NCBI GenBank assembly: GCA_029821515.1
Contig: JALGTD010000080.1
Location: forward strand, 1 to 6,852
From: Candidatus Zipacnadia bacterium
GTDB lineage: Bacteria > Armatimonadota > Zipacnadia > Zipacnadales > Zipacnadaceae
DNA length: 6,852 nt
Direction: 5' to 3'
The translations under genes and the position numbers were made by a program. Shown here piece by piece: positions 5,013-6,852 of this stretch; the stretch's first letter is position 1; every line of letters begins with the position of its first letter. The notes beneath the pieces were generated by a model. That model saw only the letters and a program-made list of their open reading frames with translations, was not told where the DNA came from and searched no databases.

Positions 5013-6158
5013 CTACTTGCCGCGACCAGTTACTATCAAGTTGTCACGGTGTATGACTTCATCGTCACCGACGTGGCCCAGAATGTGCTCAATCTCGTTG
5101 CTGTGATGACCCTGAATCGCAGCAGCTTCTTCGCTGGAATAGTTGACCAGCCCCCGGGCGACCTCCTCGCCATCTTCATCTACTACTTGCACAAGATCCC
5201 CCGCCTGGAAGCTACCCTCAACCTCAACTATGCCTACCGGCAGCAGGCTGGAGCCGTCGCGATCGCGTAGCGCCCGGCAGGCTCCTTCGTCTATCACCAG
5301 CAAGCCGCTCGGCTCCAGTGCTGTGGCCAGCCATAGCTTGCGACTGGCCGGTGCGCCCCGCACCACAAACAGCGTGCCAACCTCAGCGCCCGCCAGGATT
5401 TGAATAAGAACATCCTCCTGTTCTCCATCAGCAATAACCAGGGGAATGCCGCAGTCTACCACCATCTGGGCCGCCTCCAGCTTCTTCTCCATCCCCCCGC
5501 GCGATTCGGTGCCACCACTTCCATTCGCGTAGTGGCTGATCTGATCCCCCGGCATTACTACTGGCACAAACTCAGCGGACGCGTCGTGGCGCGGGTCTGC
5601 AGTAAATAGCCCGGGCTGATCCGACAGGAAAACTAACAAGTCCGCTCGCAGCGCCGCCGCCACCACCGCAGCAAGCCGGTCATTCTCTCCAAAGGTGACC
5701 CCCTCCACCGAGACAGTATCATTCTCATTGATAATCGGAACGACGCCCTGACCAAGCAGAACCTGAAGGGTATTGCGGATGTGCAGATAACGTGAGCGCT
5801 GCTGCATATCTTCGGTGGTCAGCAGGATCTGCGCGCCCACCAGACCCTCAGTAGCCAGCGCCGTGATATAATGCTGCATTAGTGCCGGCTGGCCGACCGC
5901 CGCGGCTGCCTGACGAACACTCAAGCCGTCTTCGTCACCCCGTCGCGACAGGCTAGCCGAGCCCAGGTGAATCGCGCCGGAGGTCACCACCAGTAGTTCC
6001 TGGCCACGCTGGCGCAATCGTTCTATCTGACTGACCAAGCCGGCCAAAAAATCCTGATTTAACTGGCCCGGACCCCGCGTTATCAAACGCGTGCCGACCT
6101 TGACGACAACTAGCTGGGCCTGGGTAATTTGGTTACGCAAATCTGCTGATTCGGTCAC
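5013..6158 (-). CDS. proB: Glutamate 5-kinase
   Basis: ProB phosphorylates L-glutamate with ATP to gamma-glutamyl phosphate, the first and normally proline-inhibited step of proline synthesis in the cytosol. The 381-residue protein has an amino-acid-kinase domain: VVVKVGTRLIT (17-27, Lys20), VVTSGAIHLG (57-66), PIINENDTV (141-149), FGENDRLAA (156-164), LSDQPGLFTADPR (178-190) and SRGGMEKKLEAA (219-230). A C-terminal PUA domain follows (about 273-381), as in the long E. coli-type enzyme. The start is GTG at 6158, with GGAGGTGA at 6178-6171 on this strand, a rather long 12-nt gap. An in-frame stop within that site excludes an earlier start. It lies 60 nt downstream of proA on the same strand, so the two probably form an operon. 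Confidence 0.96.
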   Translation of the reverse strand: MTESADLRNQITQAQLVVVKVGTRLITRGPGQLNQDFLAGLVSQIERLRQRGQELLVVTSGAIHLGSASLSRRGDEDGLSVRQAAAAVGQPALMQHYITALATEGLVGAQILLTTEDMQQRSRYLHIRNTLQVLLGQGVVPIINENDTVSVEGVTFGENDRLAAVVAAALRADLLVFLSDQPGLFTADPRHDASAEFVPVVMPGDQISHYANGSGGTESRGGMEKKLEAAQMVVDCGIPLVIADGEQEDVLIQILAGAEVGTLFVVRGAPASRKLWLATALEPSGLLVIDEGACRALRDRDGSSLLPVGIVEVEGSFQAGDLVQVVDEDGEEVARGLVNYSSEEAAAIQGHHSNEIEHILGHVGDDEVIHRDNLIVTGRGK

Positions 6159-6187
6159 CTTGCCGCAAGTTCACCTCCGAAGCTCAA

Positions 6188-6202
6188 GTTAGCTTAGCTA
6201 AC
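6188..6202. repeat. 15-bp palindrome in the proA-proB gap
   Basis: GTTAGCT-T-AGCTAAC at 6188-6202 is a perfect inverted repeat with a single central base. It lies 9 nt ahead of the proB ribosome binding site on the - strand and 16 nt after the proA stop. As RNA it gives a 6-bp stem with a three-base loop and no T-run. It could be a minor mRNA hairpin or a dimeric-protein site; chance is also possible. Confidence 0.4.
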
Positions 6203-6218
6203 GACTGCCCCGCCATGT

Positions 6219-6852
6219 TTATGAAGAGGCGCGGATCTGGCCATCACCGCGTACCACATACTTGTAGCCGACCAGCTCGCGGACTCCTACCGGACCGCGG
6301 GCGTGAATCTTATCAGTGGATATGCCAATCTCAGCGCCCAAGCCAAACTCCCCACCATCAGTAAAGCGTGTGGAGGCATTGTGATAGACGCAGGCTGAGT
6401 CAACTTCGCGCAGGAAGCGCTCGGCATTCGCTTCAATGTCCGTGTATATGGCCTCGGTCAGGCCGGAGCTGTGGCGGCCGATAAGCTCCATAGCTTCGTC
6501 CATCGAATCAACCACCTGCACTGCCAGGATCATATCCAGGTATTCAGTGTCCCAGTCCTCTTCGGTAGCCGCGACGCAGCCCTCGCACAGCGCCACAGTG
6601 CGGGGGCAGCCGCGTATCTCCACGCCAGATTCCTGCAGGTCGGCGACAATGGCCTGCAGCGCCTCTTCATTGTCCTGGTGCACATACAGGTTCTCCACAG
6701 CGTTGCAGACGCCGGGGCGCTGCACCTTGGAATTATGTACCAGCGTAACGGCCATATCTACATCGCAGCTTTCGTCCACATATATCTGCGTCATACCACG
6801 ATCATGCTTGAGCACGGGCACAGTAGCATTCTCGGTGACGGCGCGAATGAGG
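6219..6852 (-). CDS. proA: Gamma-glutamyl phosphate reductase, C-terminal half (partial)
   Basis: ProA reduces gamma-glutamyl phosphate with NADPH to glutamate-5-semialdehyde, the second step of proline synthesis. The open frame runs off the right end of the window, so only the last 210 residues are visible, about half of the usual 410-420. The fragment begins LIRAVTENATVPVLKHDRGM, has VDxxxDxxMA, then the catalytic motif KVQRPGVCNA, whose Cys (visible residue 49) is the nucleophile of this aldehyde-dehydrogenase-fold family. It closes with HNASTRFTDGGEFGLGAEIG, ISTDKIHARGPVG and the ending REL-VGYKYVVRGDGQIR. It is intact as far as seen. It is transcribed toward proB, so proA comes first in the operon. 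Confidence 0.96.
   Translation of the reverse strand, partial: LIRAVTENATVPVLKHDRGMTQIYVDESCDVDMAVTLVHNSKVQRPGVCNAVENLYVHQDNEEALQAIVADLQESGVEIRGCPRTVALCEGCVAATEEDWDTEYLDMILAVQVVDSMDEAMELIGRHSSGLTEAIYTDIEANAERFLREVDSACVYHNASTRFTDGGEFGLGAEIGISTDKIHARGPVGVRELVGYKYVVRGDGQIRASS

Overview
This is bacterial chromosomal DNA carrying most of the conserved translation and transcription gene cluster. Read left to right on the + strand it holds the last codons of tuf (EF-Tu), rpmG (L33), a tRNA-Trp, secE, nusG, rplK (L11), rplA (L1), rplJ (L10) and rplL (L7/L12). This order, with rpmG and trnW between tuf and secE, is common across bacteria. The standard code is used: rplK ends in TGA. The lineage cannot be fixed from sequence alone. 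rpoB does not follow rplL, which is also true of Cyanobacteria and Deinococcus-Thermus, so a deep-branching, possibly uncultured, non-proteobacterial lineage is my guess (inference).

Positions 1-2470 form one tightly packed + strand block of protein export, elongation and ribosomal genes. Positions 2471-2696 are a non-coding leader. It has a consensus-like promoter, a recognisable L10-binding leader RNA, and what reads as a complete three-state attenuator (L10 site, antiterminator, terminator) ahead of rplJ. The L10-L12 complex probably controls rplJL here by premature termination, as described for Bacillus subtilis.

rpoB would usually start after rplL. Instead, 21 nt downstream and with no terminator between, there is an unrecognised 285-residue acidic cytosolic protein with TPR-like helical repeats (3679-4536). 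A hairpin-bearing gap and a short lipoprotein gene with a Pro/Gly-rich linker and a PAEEA tandem repeat (4642-4893) follow. A strong rho-independent terminator at 4952-4987 closes the + strand unit.

From the right, two proline-biosynthesis genes converge on that terminator from the - strand: proA (C-terminal half only, cut by the window end) followed by proB. They encode the first two enzymatic steps from glutamate, in the order proA-proB rather than the more usual proB-proA.

The points most worth a second look are the rplJL attenuator, the unknown TPR-like gene coupled to rplL, the small repeat-bearing lipoprotein, and the striking use of TAG as stop codon in 8 of 12 protein genes.
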